The notes beneath the pieces were generated by a model. It had not been told where the DNA came from. It worked only from the letters and a program-made list of their open reading frames with translations, and searched no databases. A DNA stretch of 64,000 bases. Origin: Bacillota bacterium (GTDB lineage Bacteria; Bacillota; Clostridia; Acetivibrionales; DTU013). The translations under genes and the position numbers were made by a program. Below, piece by piece: positions 52,006 through 61,181 of this stretch (within the stretch, counting starts at the first letter, position 1; the number at the start of each line of letters is the position of its first letter). The stretch is taken from the NCBI GenBank assembly GCA_023411575.1, contig JAEYOP010000040.1, forward strand, positions 186,001 through 250,000, given 5' to 3'.

Positions 52006-53286
52006 ATGGACAGAATCTCACTCGGTTACGGGGAAACAACGGTGGAAATCGGATTTGGCGGGGCACGTTCGGTTCAGATATTGCAGGGCGAAAGCATTCC
52101 GGCCTCGGAGGATTTCGCCTCGGTATTCCTGAAAGCCGTCGGACCGGAATGCATTGCGTCGAAGCCGCTCCGGGAGCTTATATCGGCGGAGGACAAGGTA
52201 ACCGTGGTAATAAGCGACATCACCCGTTTCTGGATGAGGCAGGACCGCGTATGCGCCCTGCTGATCCCCTATTTGCACGACGTGCTCGGCGTCGGGTATG
52301 AAAACATCGCGATTCTGGTCGCGCTGGGAACCCATCGCCCTCAAACGGAAGAGGAACTGCGGATGCTGGTCACCCCGGAGATTTACGAAAAGGTGTCCGT
52401 GTCGAATCACGACTGCATGGCGCCGGACCTGGTGTTTCTCGGCACCACGTCCCGTGGCACAAGGGTATCGGTCAATCCCCTGGCCGTCGGGCGAAAGGTG
52501 ATCCTGATCGGCGGCACCATCCACCATCTGATGGCCGGATACGGCGGAGGCCGTAAGAGCATTGTTCCCGGCATCTCGGGCAAGTCCACCATCAACCAGA
52601 ATCATATCCATTCCCTGTCGCCGACCATGCCCAAGTCCAATCCCCTTATCGGTATGGGGCTGCTGGAGCAGAACCCGGTCAACGAGGATATGAACGAAGC
52701 CGCCGACATAGTCGCTCCGACATTCGGCATCAATATCGTAATGGATTCCCGTTCCGGCAACTGCCGGCTCATCTGCGGCCACCATGCCCGGGCCTGGGAG
52801 GAAAGCTGCCGGATCGTCCAGAAGATGATGGGCGTCCCCATTGAAAAAAAGGCGGATATCGTTGTGGTGAGCTGCGGCGGATATCCCAAGGATATAAACC
52901 TGTACCAGGGCGTCAAGTCCCTGATCAACGCCGCCGAGGCGGTAAAGGAAGGCGGAACGATCGTCTTTCTGGCGGAGTGCCGGGAGGGCGGCGGCGCGCC
53001 CGCCTATTTCAGCTGGATCGATTCCCTGCGCCGCGGCACGCTGGATGCGGACCTCCGCAAGGATTTCACCATTGCGGGGTATATTTTCTACGCCTCCTGC
53101 GAAGCTATGGCAAAAGCCGAGGTCCTGATGCTGACGCAAATTCCCGCCGAAACGGTAAAAGGAATGGGCGCCAGGGTCTTTTCCGATATCGGAGGGCTTC
53201 TCCGGGAAGTCGATTTCACCGGGAAGGACGTCTACGTTATGCCCTACGGGGGCTACACCGTTCCGTATCTGGCAGCCTGTCCTTAA
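52006..53286 (+). CDS. LarA-family nickel-pincer racemase/epimerase
   Basis: A 426-residue protein of the lactate racemase family. It keeps the key residues His110 (LGTHRP), His174 (GGTIHHLMAGYGGG), Lys184 (GRKSIVPG) and His200 (INQNH). In the studied enzyme these bind the nickel-pincer nucleotide and catalyse hydride transfer. Homologues racemise or epimerise lactate, malate, aldonates and other 2-hydroxy acids, so lactate is only one possibility. The cofactor-making genes larB, larC and larE are not in the window. GGGGAG lies about nine bases before the ATG. It stands alone on the plus strand, divergent from the BrxD-like gene. Confidence 0.9.
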   Translation: MDRISLGYGETTVEIGFGGARSVQILQGESIPASEDFASVFLKAVGPECIASKPLRELISAEDKVTVVISDITRFWMRQDRVCALLIPYLHDVLGVGYENIAILVALGTHRPQTEEELRMLVTPEIYEKVSVSNHDCMAPDLVFLGTTSRGTRVSVNPLAVGRKVILIGGTIHHLMAGYGGGRKSIVPGISGKSTINQNHIHSLSPTMPKSNPLIGMGLLEQNPVNEDMNEAADIVAPTFGINIVMDSRSGNCRLICGHHARAWEESCRIVQKMMGVPIEKKADIVVVSCGGYPKDINLYQGVKSLINAAEAVKEGGTIVFLAECREGGGAPAYFSWIDSLRRGTLDADLRKDFTIAGYIFYASCEAMAKAEVLMLTQIPAETVKGMGARVFSDIGGLLREVDFTGKDVYVMPYGGYTVPYLAACP

Positions 53287-53414
53287 AGCCATGGTTGCGA
53301 TGTTTGAACATGCCACGCCCGAAGCACACCGAAAGTCCCCGCGCGCAATGCCTGAAACCCGCGGAAAGCCGGTTCCCACAGACTGTGTCCCGCTCTTTTC
53401 TTCTTGTAAAAAAG

Positions 53415-53469
53415 TTAAGAAATTCTTAAGAATTATGCCAACGTTTGCTTCATTTTTGTCTGATACAAT
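53415..53469 (+). promoter_or_regulatory. Direct-repeat operator and -10 of the OmpR-type regulator gene
   Basis: TTAAGAA at 53415-53421 is repeated exactly at 53426-53432, an 11-bp period typical of OmpR/PhoB-family tandem sites. The same bases form the 14-bp palindrome AATTCTTAAGAATT (53421-53434). TACAAT at 53464-53469 is a good -10 with a poor -35, and the repeats end where an activator would replace it. The rest of the 243-bp gap holds nothing I recognise. Confidence 0.6.
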
Positions 53470-53529
53470 GGTCCTGATATCGAAAGCGGGCAGGATTCCA
53501 GCAAATTTATACGAAAGGAGGCGCCGGAT

Positions 53530-54282
53530 TTGCAGCAGCTTCAGAAACAGGCCGCTCCGGAGCAAAAGCATCACGTCCTGGTAGTGGACGACGATAAGGA
53601 GATTGCTGGCGCAATCGCAATCTACCTCCGGCAGGAGGGCATCGCTTCCACCCTTGCCTATGACGGCATACAGGCGTTGAAGGCGTTATCGGAAAACAAT
53701 TTCCAGCTTGTCATCATGGATATCATGATGCCGCGCATGGACGGCATACAGGCCCTGTTAAGAATCCGCGAAGAGAAGAACCTTCCGATTATTCTCGTTT
53801 CGGCCAAAAACGAAAACGCCGACAAGGTGTTCGGGCTGAATATGGGTGCCGACGACTACATAACCAAGCCCTTCAATCCTCTGGAGCTCATCGCCAGGGT
53901 CAAGTCCCAGCTGCGCCGCTATACCAGCTTCGGCTCGGCAGCGGCAGCGGCGGCCGGCAGCGACGTCATCACGATCGGCGGCCTTGTCCTGGATTTGCTG
54001 CGGAAATCCGTAACCGTCGACGGGGAGGAAGTAAAGCTTACCCCCATCGAATTCGGAATTCTCTCGCTTTTGATGCAGAACCCGGGAAGGGTATTCTCTA
54101 TCGACGAAATTTTTGAACGGGTATGGAACGAACCCAGCCTGAACGGCCAGAACACGGTGGCCGTCCATATCCGCAGAATCCGGGAAAAAATAGAGATCAA
54201 TCCCCGGGAACCAAAATATCTAAAGGTGGTGTGGGGTATTGGATACAAAATCGACAGGCATTCGATATTCGGCATGGTTTAA
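53530..54282 (+). CDS. Response regulator, OmpR/PhoB type
   Basis: A 250-residue regulator. The receiver (LVVDDDKEIAG; acceptor Asp in LVIMDIMMPRMDG; Lys in DDYITKPFNPLELIAR) is followed by an Ala/Gly-rich linker and a winged-helix domain (LTPIEFGILSLLMQNPG; NTVAVHIRRIREKI; KVVWGIGYKI). The start is TTG at 53530 with AAAGGAGG eight bases before it; no in-frame ATG precedes the receiver. Its gene overlaps the kinase gene by 44 bp. The targets are unknown; the direct repeats upstream suggest autoregulation. Confidence 0.94.
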   Translation: MQQLQKQAAPEQKHHVLVVDDDKEIAGAIAIYLRQEGIASTLAYDGIQALKALSENNFQLVIMDIMMPRMDGIQALLRIREEKNLPIILVSAKNENADKVFGLNMGADDYITKPFNPLELIARVKSQLRRYTSFGSAAAAAAGSDVITIGGLVLDLLRKSVTVDGEEVKLTPIEFGILSLLMQNPGRVFSIDEIFERVWNEPSLNGQNTVAVHIRRIREKIEINPREPKYLKVVWGIGYKIDRHSIFGMV

Positions 54283-56566
54283 GCTTTTCGCCGTCCTGCT
54301 GGGTCTTGCCGGAATCGCGGTTTCTTTTTTCGGAATCGTGCGGGGAAACGATTTCGAATACGGCATACAGAACGAGGACTACCGGAAAAGCGCAGCTTTT
54401 TATGAAGAAGTACAGAACGGAATTCAGCAGCACATCCTTCAACTATGGGAGAAGGGAAACCTTTTTGAAGGCCAGGAAGGCTATTTGTCGGATAAAGAAT
54501 TGAAGGAACTGGCCGCAAAGGTGGAGGAAGCCCGGCAGACCGCGATAAAGCAAGAGATGGAGGCCGAAATCCAGGGACAGCGGAAAATGGAAGCCGCCCG
54601 GTCCTCCGCAGAGAAAAGGGCTCTGGCAGAAGCCCTGATGAAAGAAGCTCTGCAGTTGGAGGCCATGGCTGCGGCAGGGGAGGAGTTGACGAACGGGACG
54701 GCCGAGGAGGCGACGGACGGATCGGTAGATGGGGCAACTGACAGGGCAACAAACAGGATCTTCTCTGCGGAACACCCGCTGCCAGAAACGGAATCCTCCG
54801 AGGAAGCCAGCGCGGTGGTCACTCCCGTTCAGGTCGATTCGACCAAAAGCAACACGGACGATTATGAAAATGCGCCCGATTACGCGGGCATGCTGTATCT
54901 GCGCAATTACCTGAAAGGAATTGACGGCTTGCACTATTCCGTTACGACGGCCGACCGGATATACCAAAGCGATACGGATTCCTATATTCCTCCGGCCTAC
55001 TCGCAGACCATCAAAATTTCCGAGAGCGTAACGGCACAACTCCGCTTTGATCCGGAGCCTTTCAAGAAACGGGCCGACGAATTTGAAAAGCGGAGGCAGA
55101 ATGGTCTCCAGGGCATATGCATGCTGTGCGGCGGCCTGCTGCTGGCACTGCTCGCAATGGTCTGGCTGATGTACGCAGCCGGAAGATCCCCCAGGAGAGA
55201 AGGCGTCGAGCTGAACCATTTTGACCGGATTGCCTTCCTGGATATAAGCCTTTGTGTGGCGGCAGTGCTTGTCACCCTCGCTATCGGGGCCTGGGTGGAG
55301 TTGTTTCGGAATTACTTTCGGGACATCTCCAATAATGTCGGCTCCTCTTATCGTTTCAACATAACGCTATTTTATTTCGCGGGCATTGCCCTGCCGTCGT
55401 TGGCCTATCTTACACTTCTGCTGTTCATGACAACGCTGTCCAAAAGGTTTAAGCGAGGCGAAGTGCTCCATCATACGGTCATATGCCTCTTATGTATGAG
55501 TATCTTTCGCTTCTTCGGTAAAATGTACAAAGGGTTCCGAAGGGGGCTGGACGCCGGACCAATTGCGCTGAAAGCTGCCGTATTCCTGATTGTCTACAGT
55601 GTCGTCGGAGGGGTCGTCTGTCTCCCTGTATTGGCTACGGGACATGGCGTCGGCGGGTTCCTGACCGCCTTGCTGTTTTACCTTGTCATCACCGCCGCCG
55701 CAGTCTGGTTCATGTCCAAAAGGCTTGCCGGCTTCAAGCTGCTGGCGGACGGCGTCCGGTCGGTCCGGAACGGTTCCCTGGATTTCAGGATTCCGGCCAG
55801 CGGCTCCCATACCGTCGACCGGGTCATCGACGATGTGAACAACCTCTCCGCCGGCCTGAAGGCCGCCGTGGACAACGAAATGATCGCCGAGCGCATGAAG
55901 GTGGAGCTCATAACAAATGTTTCCCATGACCTGAGGACACCGCTGACCTCCATCATAACCTATTCCGATCTGCTGTCCGCAGAGGAGGTCACGCCGGAGC
56001 AGGTAAAGGAATATTCCGGCATCCTCAAATCGAAATCCGACCGGCTGAAGCTTCTTGTGGACGACCTTTTCGAGGTTTCAAAGGCCCAAAGCGGTTCCAT
56101 GCCGCTGGATTTCGAAGCGCTGTGCCTCAACGACCTGCTGACGCAGACCATGGCCGAATACCAGGAAGGCTTCGAAAACAGCCGGCTTGAGGTAAAGCTC
56201 AATACGCCGGAGGAAAAAATAAATATCCTGGCGGACGGCGCACGGATGTGGAGGGTACTGTCCAATATATTCAACAACATCGTCAAATACAGCATGCCGG
56301 GGAGCAGAGTGTACATAGACGTAACCGCCTCGGGCAGCAAGGCCTCGGTCCTGTTCCGGAACATTTCCGCCAGTCCCATGAACTTCAAGTCCGAAGAGGT
56401 CTTCGAGCGTTTCCGGCGCGGGGATGAAGCGCGCAGCGGAGAGGGCTCCGGCCTGGGCCTGGCCATCGTCAAAAGCTTTATGGAAATACAAAAGGGCGGC
56501 TGCAGCATCGTCACCGACGGGGACCTGTTCAAGCTTACCCTGGAGATCCCTCTGGCACAGCCTTAA
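54239..56566 (+). CDS. Sensor histidine kinase with large multi-span sensor region
   Basis: A 775-residue kinase. TM1 (about 13-34) is followed by an extracytoplasmic region of about 260 residues with a glutamine/glutamate/alanine-rich coiled coil and an imperfect A-T-D-rich repeat (about 155-180). Four or five more membrane spans lie between about 290 and 500. Then come HAMP, HisKA (NVSHDLRTPLTSIITYSDLL) and an ATPase domain (SNIFNNIVKYS; GEGSGLGLAIVKSF). The start is a TTG at 54239 preceded by AGGTGG, inside the regulator gene. No later in-frame ATG precedes TM1, so the overlap is real. Cell-envelope stress sensing is plausible but unproven. Confidence 0.9.
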   Translation: MDTKSTGIRYSAWFKLFAVLLGLAGIAVSFFGIVRGNDFEYGIQNEDYRKSAAFYEEVQNGIQQHILQLWEKGNLFEGQEGYLSDKELKELAAKVEEARQTAIKQEMEAEIQGQRKMEAARSSAEKRALAEALMKEALQLEAMAAAGEELTNGTAEEATDGSVDGATDRATNRIFSAEHPLPETESSEEASAVVTPVQVDSTKSNTDDYENAPDYAGMLYLRNYLKGIDGLHYSVTTADRIYQSDTDSYIPPAYSQTIKISESVTAQLRFDPEPFKKRADEFEKRRQNGLQGICMLCGGLLLALLAMVWLMYAAGRSPRREGVELNHFDRIAFLDISLCVAAVLVTLAIGAWVELFRNYFRDISNNVGSSYRFNITLFYFAGIALPSLAYLTLLLFMTTLSKRFKRGEVLHHTVICLLCMSIFRFFGKMYKGFRRGLDAGPIALKAAVFLIVYSVVGGVVCLPVLATGHGVGGFLTALLFYLVITAAAVWFMSKRLAGFKLLADGVRSVRNGSLDFRIPASGSHTVDRVIDDVNNLSAGLKAAVDNEMIAERMKVELITNVSHDLRTPLTSIITYSDLLSAEEVTPEQVKEYSGILKSKSDRLKLLVDDLFEVSKAQSGSMPLDFEALCLNDLLTQTMAEYQEGFENSRLEVKLNTPEEKINILADGARMWRVLSNIFNNIVKYSMPGSRVYIDVTASGSKASVLFRNISASPMNFKSEEVFERFRRGDEARSGEGSGLGLAIVKSFMEIQKGGCSIVTDGDLFKLTLEIPLAQP

Positions 56567-56676
56567 CGGACTGCGGACAGAACAGCCTCCGGCGGCATTT
56601 GCGCATCGGCGGACAGCTGGCGGCGATGGCAGCACTGGTCCAGCATTGGAAGATAGCGGGCGGCAAGCTGAAAGCC

Positions 56677-56705
56677 TTGACAATCGCCGCGGAGCGTGCT
56701 ATTGT
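56677..56705 (+). promoter_or_regulatory. Sigma-A promoter of the tryptophan T-box/TrpXYZ operon
   Basis: A consensus TTGACA at 56677-56682 is followed after exactly 17 bases by TATTGT at 56700-56705. Transcription should start near 56712, at the beginning of the T-box leader. The 110 bp between the kinase stop (56566) and this promoter show nothing else. Confidence 0.75.
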
Positions 56706-56711
56706 AATAGA

Positions 56712-57004
56712 AACCGTTGATGTAGAGATCAAACCGCAAGCGCACTTTCAGAGAGCCGGGGTGCTGAGAATCCGGCAGAAAGCGGTACGGCAAATGGACT
56801 ACGGAGGGCGTGTGGAAAGAAAATCCGGGTTTTGCATTCGGAGGGCCGGTATTTTTCAGTACAGGACGACGCAATGCCAGCGTTACAGGGCACAGAGTAT
56901 GTTGGCACTCTGTTGAAGAGGGTAGTTGATCTACCAAGCAAGGTGGCACCGCAGGCAAATCGCCTGTCCTTGATTACGGGTATCCGTATGAGGACAGGTT
57001 TTTT
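56712..57004 (+). ncRNA. T-box riboswitch, tryptophan specifier
   Basis: This leader RNA reads tRNA-Trp charging. It contains the distal stem I motif GAGAGCC (56751-56757) and its loop partner. A specifier-loop UGG (56795-56797) followed by a purine is the Trp codon. The T-box core AGGTGGCACCGC starts at 56941; its UGGC (56944-56947) can pair with GCCA, which fits the G discriminator base of bacterial tRNA-Trp. An intrinsic terminator follows: CCTGTCCT (56963-56970), AGGACAGG (56991-56998), then a T-run (56999-57004). Uncharged tRNA-Trp should stabilise the antiterminator and switch on the transporter. Confidence 0.93.
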
Positions 57005-57095
57005 ATTTTCCGGAAGGATTCCCTGCCGGGGCCCCGGGCAGCTTCTGAAAAAAGATGCCATAAAAATGAGACGAGATGAGAAAGGAAAGAAGAAC

Positions 57096-58079
57096 ATGAA
57101 AAGAATTCTGGCAGTATTACTCGTATCCGCATTGCTCCTGACAGCCGCAGGCTGCACCAACGGAGCCGCCCAAAACGGGGGGACAGCCTCCGGCACAATT
57201 CACGTAGGCTTCATCCAGCTGGCCGACAACGGAGCCTTTACAGACATGCGCGAGGGCTTTATCGACAGGATGCGCGAGCTCGGCTATTCGGAAGATAAAA
57301 TGGAAATCGACTATAAAAACGCCAATGGCGATACGGCGACCCTGAATTCCATCTGCCAGACCATGGTGGATGAAAAGAAGGACATCATCGCAGCAGTGGG
57401 CACTCCCGCTTCGCAGGCTATTGTCAACATGGACAGCGGCATCCCCGTATTTTTCATTTCCGTGGGCAACCCGGTGGGCGCCGGCATCATCACCGACATG
57501 AGCAAGCCGGATAAAAACGCCACCGGTACTTCCAACGCCATTCCGGTCAGCGAGATGTTCAAATTGTCCAATCAGCTGACGCCGGGCTGCAAAACCTACG
57601 GTTTGATTTATAATACAGGCGAAGTGAATTCCGTTACGACCATCGAAAAAGCAAAAGCATACATGGATGAAAACGGCTTGAGCTACAAGGAATCCGTCGT
57701 CACCGCCTCCTCCGAGGTGCAGCAGGCGGCGCAGTCCCTGGCGGGTGAAGTGGACGCTTTCTTCATCCCCAATGACAGCATGGTCCAGAGCGCAATGCCC
57801 CAGGTCGCGGAAGTGGCAAAGGATGCGAAAATCCCGGTATACGGGAGCTCGGCGGTCATGGTTGCCTCCGGCGCGTTTGCCACCATCAGCATCGACGATA
57901 TTACCATCGGCAGCATGACGGCCGATATGGCGGATAAATACCTGAAGGGGACCAAGATGGAAGAGATCCCCGCCGTCACCTTTACGGAATTCACCACCGT
58001 GATCAATAAGACCACCGCGGACGCCATCGGCGTAAAGGTTCCGCAGGAAGTACTGGACAGCGCAAAGGTAATCGAGTAG
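57096..58079 (+). CDS. trpX: Tryptophan ABC transporter substrate-binding lipoprotein (TrpX-like)
   Basis: A 327-residue lipoprotein with lipobox LTAAGC (Cys at about 18). The fold is that of the ABC_sub_bind family (PF04392): HVGFIQLADNGAFTDMREGF at the mature N-terminus and AVGTPASQAIVNMDSGIPVF near residue 100. This family includes TrpX of streptococci. The T-box with a UGG specifier directly upstream is independent support for tryptophan as ligand. I chose the ATG at 57096, after an AAAGGAAAG site, rather than an in-frame start inside the T-box. Confidence 0.9.
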   Translation: MKRILAVLLVSALLLTAAGCTNGAAQNGGTASGTIHVGFIQLADNGAFTDMREGFIDRMRELGYSEDKMEIDYKNANGDTATLNSICQTMVDEKKDIIAAVGTPASQAIVNMDSGIPVFFISVGNPVGAGIITDMSKPDKNATGTSNAIPVSEMFKLSNQLTPGCKTYGLIYNTGEVNSVTTIEKAKAYMDENGLSYKESVVTASSEVQQAAQSLAGEVDAFFIPNDSMVQSAMPQVAEVAKDAKIPVYGSSAVMVASGAFATISIDDITIGSMTADMADKYLKGTKMEEIPAVTFTEFTTVINKTTADAIGVKVPQEVLDSAKVIE

Positions 58080-58172
58080 GCAAAGAAACCATTGCTCAGT
58101 CGAAAGCAATTGCGCGGGCAAAAGTAATTGTTGCATCGGTTTTAGAAGAATTTCAGGCAGGAGGCAGGTTGT

Positions 58173-59075
58173 ATGACTCTGGTAATCGGTTCCGTCCAGC
58201 TCGGCTTGATTTACGGTCTGCTGGCACTGGGCATCTACATCTCGTTCCGGATATTGAATATCCCCGACCTGACGGCGGACGGCAGCTTTACGCTGGGCCT
58301 GTCCGTATCCGCCGCCATGACGGTGGCGGGATATCCGCTGCTTGGCATTTTGCTCGCCACGGCAGCCGGAGTCGCGGCGGGATCGGTTACCGGCCTCCTG
58401 CAGACCAAGCTCGAAATCCACCCGATCCTGGCCGGAATCCTCACCATGAGCAGCTTGTACAGCGTCAACCTCTATGTGCTCGGCAGCCGTTCCAACCTGT
58501 CCCTGATCGGAAGCGATACCGTGTTCAGCCAACTGCTGGACCGGCTCCCGCTGGACAAGGAAGTGGTGAAAACGGTAATCCCGCTGCTGTTCTGCATCGT
58601 GTGCACCGGAATTCTGGTCTGGTTTTTCAAGACCCACCTGGGGCTTTGCATCCGTGCCACCGGAAACAATGAAGACATGGTGAAGGCGTCCTCCATTAAC
58701 GTAAGCGCCATGAAAATCATCGCCCTGGCTATATCCAACGCCTGTGTGGCATTGTCCGGCGCGGTGCTCGCCCAATACCAGGGCTACGCCGACATCAGCT
58801 CGGGCATAGGCATGGTCGTAGTGGGCCTGGCTTCCGCGATCATCGGCGAAGCCATAGTAGGACGCCGTTCCGTGACCCTGGGCCTGTTCTCCGCGCTCCT
58901 GGGCTCCCTGCTGTACCGCTTCATCATCGCGGCGGCGCTGAAATCCAGCATCTTCCCCGCCTACGCCCTCCGGGTCGTATCCGCGGTAATCGTTATCATA
59001 GCCCTGTCCATACCGGTGATAAAGAAAGCCATTCAGTTGAACAACATGAAAAGGAAGGCGCAGCGGGATGCTTGA
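58173..59075 (+). CDS. trpY: Tryptophan ABC transporter permease (TrpY-like)
   Basis: A 300-residue permease with about eight or nine membrane segments. The family pattern LLALGIYISFRILNIPDLTA is followed by DGSFTLG near residues 20-45. It belongs with permeases that partner ABC_sub_bind lipoproteins. AGGAGG lies upstream of the ATG at 58173. The downstream ATPase gene overlaps its last 8 bp. It probably acts as a homodimer. Confidence 0.9.
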   Translation: MTLVIGSVQLGLIYGLLALGIYISFRILNIPDLTADGSFTLGLSVSAAMTVAGYPLLGILLATAAGVAAGSVTGLLQTKLEIHPILAGILTMSSLYSVNLYVLGSRSNLSLIGSDTVFSQLLDRLPLDKEVVKTVIPLLFCIVCTGILVWFFKTHLGLCIRATGNNEDMVKASSINVSAMKIIALAISNACVALSGAVLAQYQGYADISSGIGMVVVGLASAIIGEAIVGRRSVTLGLFSALLGSLLYRFIIAAALKSSIFPAYALRVVSAVIVIIALSIPVIKKAIQLNNMKRKAQRDA

Positions 59076-59874
59076 GATTATAAACGCCAGCAAAACTTTT
59101 TTAACCGGAACGCCCAACGAGCATGTCGCGTTGGACCATGTAAGCCTCTCCCTCAACGAGGGCGAGTTCGTCACCCTCATCGGTTCCAACGGCGCGGGAA
59201 AATCCACGCTGTTCAACGCCATAGGCGGTACCTTCCGGCTGGACGGAGGCAAAATTCTCCTGCAGGGCGACAATATCACCTATATGCCGGAGCATAAACG
59301 GGCCGCCATGATCGGCCGCCTGTTCCAGGATCCGATGAAGGGCACCGCCCCGGACATGACGATTGAAGAAAATCTGGCGCTTGCTTACAACCGCAGAAGC
59401 AAAAGCGGTCTTCGGATCGGCGTGCACCGCAGGGACGTCGCGCTGTTCCGCGAAAAAATCGAAGGCTTTGGCATGGGGCTGGAAAACCGCATGAAAACCA
59501 AGGTAGGCCTCCTCTCCGGCGGCCAGCGGCAGGCTTTGTCCCTGCTTATGGCGACCATCGGAAGGCCGCGGCTTTTGCTGCTGGATGAGCATACCGCCGC
59601 ACTGGACCCGGCCTCGGCGGAAAAAATCATGCACATCACCCACACCATCGTAAACCGGGAAAACCTGACCACCATGATGATCACCCACAACATCCAGTCC
59701 GCCTTGAAAACCGGCACAAGAACGATCATGCTGGACAGCGGGAAGATCCTCCTGGATATCTCGGGCCGGGAACGGGAAGATATGACGGTCGCAAGGCTGA
59801 TGGAGCTGTTTTCCCAGCGCAGCAGAAACGCGCTGGACAACGACCGCATGCTCTTTACCAAGGGAGATCAATAA
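59068..59874 (+). CDS. trpZ: Tryptophan ABC transporter ATPase (TrpZ-like)
   Basis: A 268-residue single-domain ATPase with Walker A GSNGAGKST (about 37-45), a Q-loop near GRLFQDPMKG, signature LLSGGQRQALSLL (about 147-159), Walker B LLLLDEHTAALDP and a switch His in MMITHNIQSAL. It is the third gene of the T-box operon, overlapping the permease by 8 bp. Unusually His replaces the Pro of the common DEPT box, as in several relatives of this subfamily. The gap of 239 bp to the next gene holds a TATAAT at 60062-60067 but no good terminator. Confidence 0.9.
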   Translation: MLEIINASKTFLTGTPNEHVALDHVSLSLNEGEFVTLIGSNGAGKSTLFNAIGGTFRLDGGKILLQGDNITYMPEHKRAAMIGRLFQDPMKGTAPDMTIEENLALAYNRRSKSGLRIGVHRRDVALFREKIEGFGMGLENRMKTKVGLLSGGQRQALSLLMATIGRPRLLLLDEHTAALDPASAEKIMHITHTIVNRENLTTMMITHNIQSALKTGTRTIMLDSGKILLDISGREREDMTVARLMELFSQRSRNALDNDRMLFTKGDQ

Positions 59875-60113
59875 TCCTTTTATAGTTGTCTATATTTCCC
59901 TTAATTCTTATTTCAGTTCATTCGCTTTCACTTCTTATTCCTATGCCTGAAACGATCCATGGCACAGGGATTGTATTGATCTTTTGTCTCCTTTCAACCG
60001 CACAGAGTGTTTCTGCCACAAATGCGGCCTACCATTTAAGGTTCATTTCAGCTTGCCTTTCTATAATAAAAATATCGAAAGGCAGCACAGTGCCTGAAAG
60101 AGAGGTAACCTAC

Positions 60114-61181
60114 ATGAACACGGCAATTCTCATACCGGCTTACGAGCCGGATGAAAGATTGATCCATCTGGTACGGGAGCTTTCCAAAATGGAGTTCCCG
60201 CTGATCCTGGTTGTAAACGATGGCAGCTCTGCCAATTGCGATAAAATTTTCAGCGCGGTCGAAGAAATTCCCGGCTGCCGGGTCATCCGGCACAAGGCCA
60301 ACAGGGGCAAGGGCGCCGCGTTGAAGACCGGCCTGATGACGATCCTCAGCGAAGACCGGAGGTTTGACGGCTGTATCACCGTGGATGCGGACGGCCAGCA
60401 TCTGCCGGAAGACATTTTAAAAACGGCAAAGGTATTTGAAAAAAACAGCAACGCCCTGGTGCTGGGCTGCAGAAATTTCAGCGAGGGAAACGTCCCGTTC
60501 AAAAGCCGGTTCGGCAACCTGCTGACCCGGGCGGTTTACAGGCTGTCCACCGGCAGAGTCGTAACCGACACCCAGACAGGACTCCGGGCTATTCCGGCGA
60601 ATCGGATGAAAAACTTCCTCGAGCTGCCCGGCGATCATTACGAATTTGAGATGAACATGCTCATGCACGCATCCAGAACAAACATTCCAATCGAGGAGGT
60701 CGAAATCCAAACCGTGTATATCAACCAAAACAGGGCTTCCCATTTCAATCCCCTGCTGGACAGCGCGAGAATTTACAAGGAAATCATCAAATTCAGCCTG
60801 TCTTCCCTGTCCTGCAGCGCAACCGATATAGGGCTGTTTTCGCTGGCCTACTGGCTGCTTTCCGCAGGCGGCGTATCACGGCCGCTTCTCGGCGCCACCG
60901 TTTTTGCCCGGATGATTTCTTCCTCCGTCAACTTTACGCTGAACAAGAAGATCGTCTTCCAGAACAAAGCCAGCGTGGCAACCCAAGCCGTAAAATACTA
61001 TCTGCTCTGCGGCATGCAAATGCTCTGCAGTTGGCTGCTGCTGGAAGGCTTCACCCTGGCCGGCCTTGGAAACGTCGTCCTGCTCAAGGTCCTTGCCGAC
61101 ACCATCCTGTTTTTCATCAGCTTCGCAATACAACGGGTATTCATCTTCAGGAGGAAAATTCCTTATGGACAAAATGCTTAG
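60114..61181 (+). CDS. Family 2 glycosyltransferase fused to a GtrA-like membrane domain
   Basis: A 355-residue two-domain protein. The N-terminal GT2 domain (about 1-220) has AILIPAYEPDERL, the nucleotide-binding VVNDGSSAN and the metal-binding DAD of CITVDADGQHLPED, as in dolichol/undecaprenyl-phosphate sugar synthases. The C-terminal domain (about 225-350) has four membrane spans of the GtrA type (RMISSSVNFTLNKKIVFQNK). Such proteins make and flip lipid-linked sugars for wall or exopolysaccharide decoration. The ATG at 60114 has AGAGGT upstream; an earlier in-frame start lacks a site. The next gene overlaps by 17 bp. Confidence 0.92.
   Translation: MNTAILIPAYEPDERLIHLVRELSKMEFPLILVVNDGSSANCDKIFSAVEEIPGCRVIRHKANRGKGAALKTGLMTILSEDRRFDGCITVDADGQHLPEDILKTAKVFEKNSNALVLGCRNFSEGNVPFKSRFGNLLTRAVYRLSTGRVVTDTQTGLRAIPANRMKNFLELPGDHYEFEMNMLMHASRTNIPIEEVEIQTVYINQNRASHFNPLLDSARIYKEIIKFSLSSLSCSATDIGLFSLAYWLLSAGGVSRPLLGATVFARMISSSVNFTLNKKIVFQNKASVATQAVKYYLLCGMQMLCSWLLLEGFTLAGLGNVVLLKVLADTILFFISFAIQRVFIFRRKIPYGQNA

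Noticed and set aside
52018..53574. A 518-codon minus-strand frame opposite the racemase
   Set aside because: It has no domain, and the opposite strand carries all LarA catalytic residues.
57117..59279. A 720-codon open frame on the minus strand
   Set aside because: It is antisense to the TrpXYZ genes, whose motifs, ribosome sites and T-box are convincing; its product is low-complexity Gly/Gln/His.
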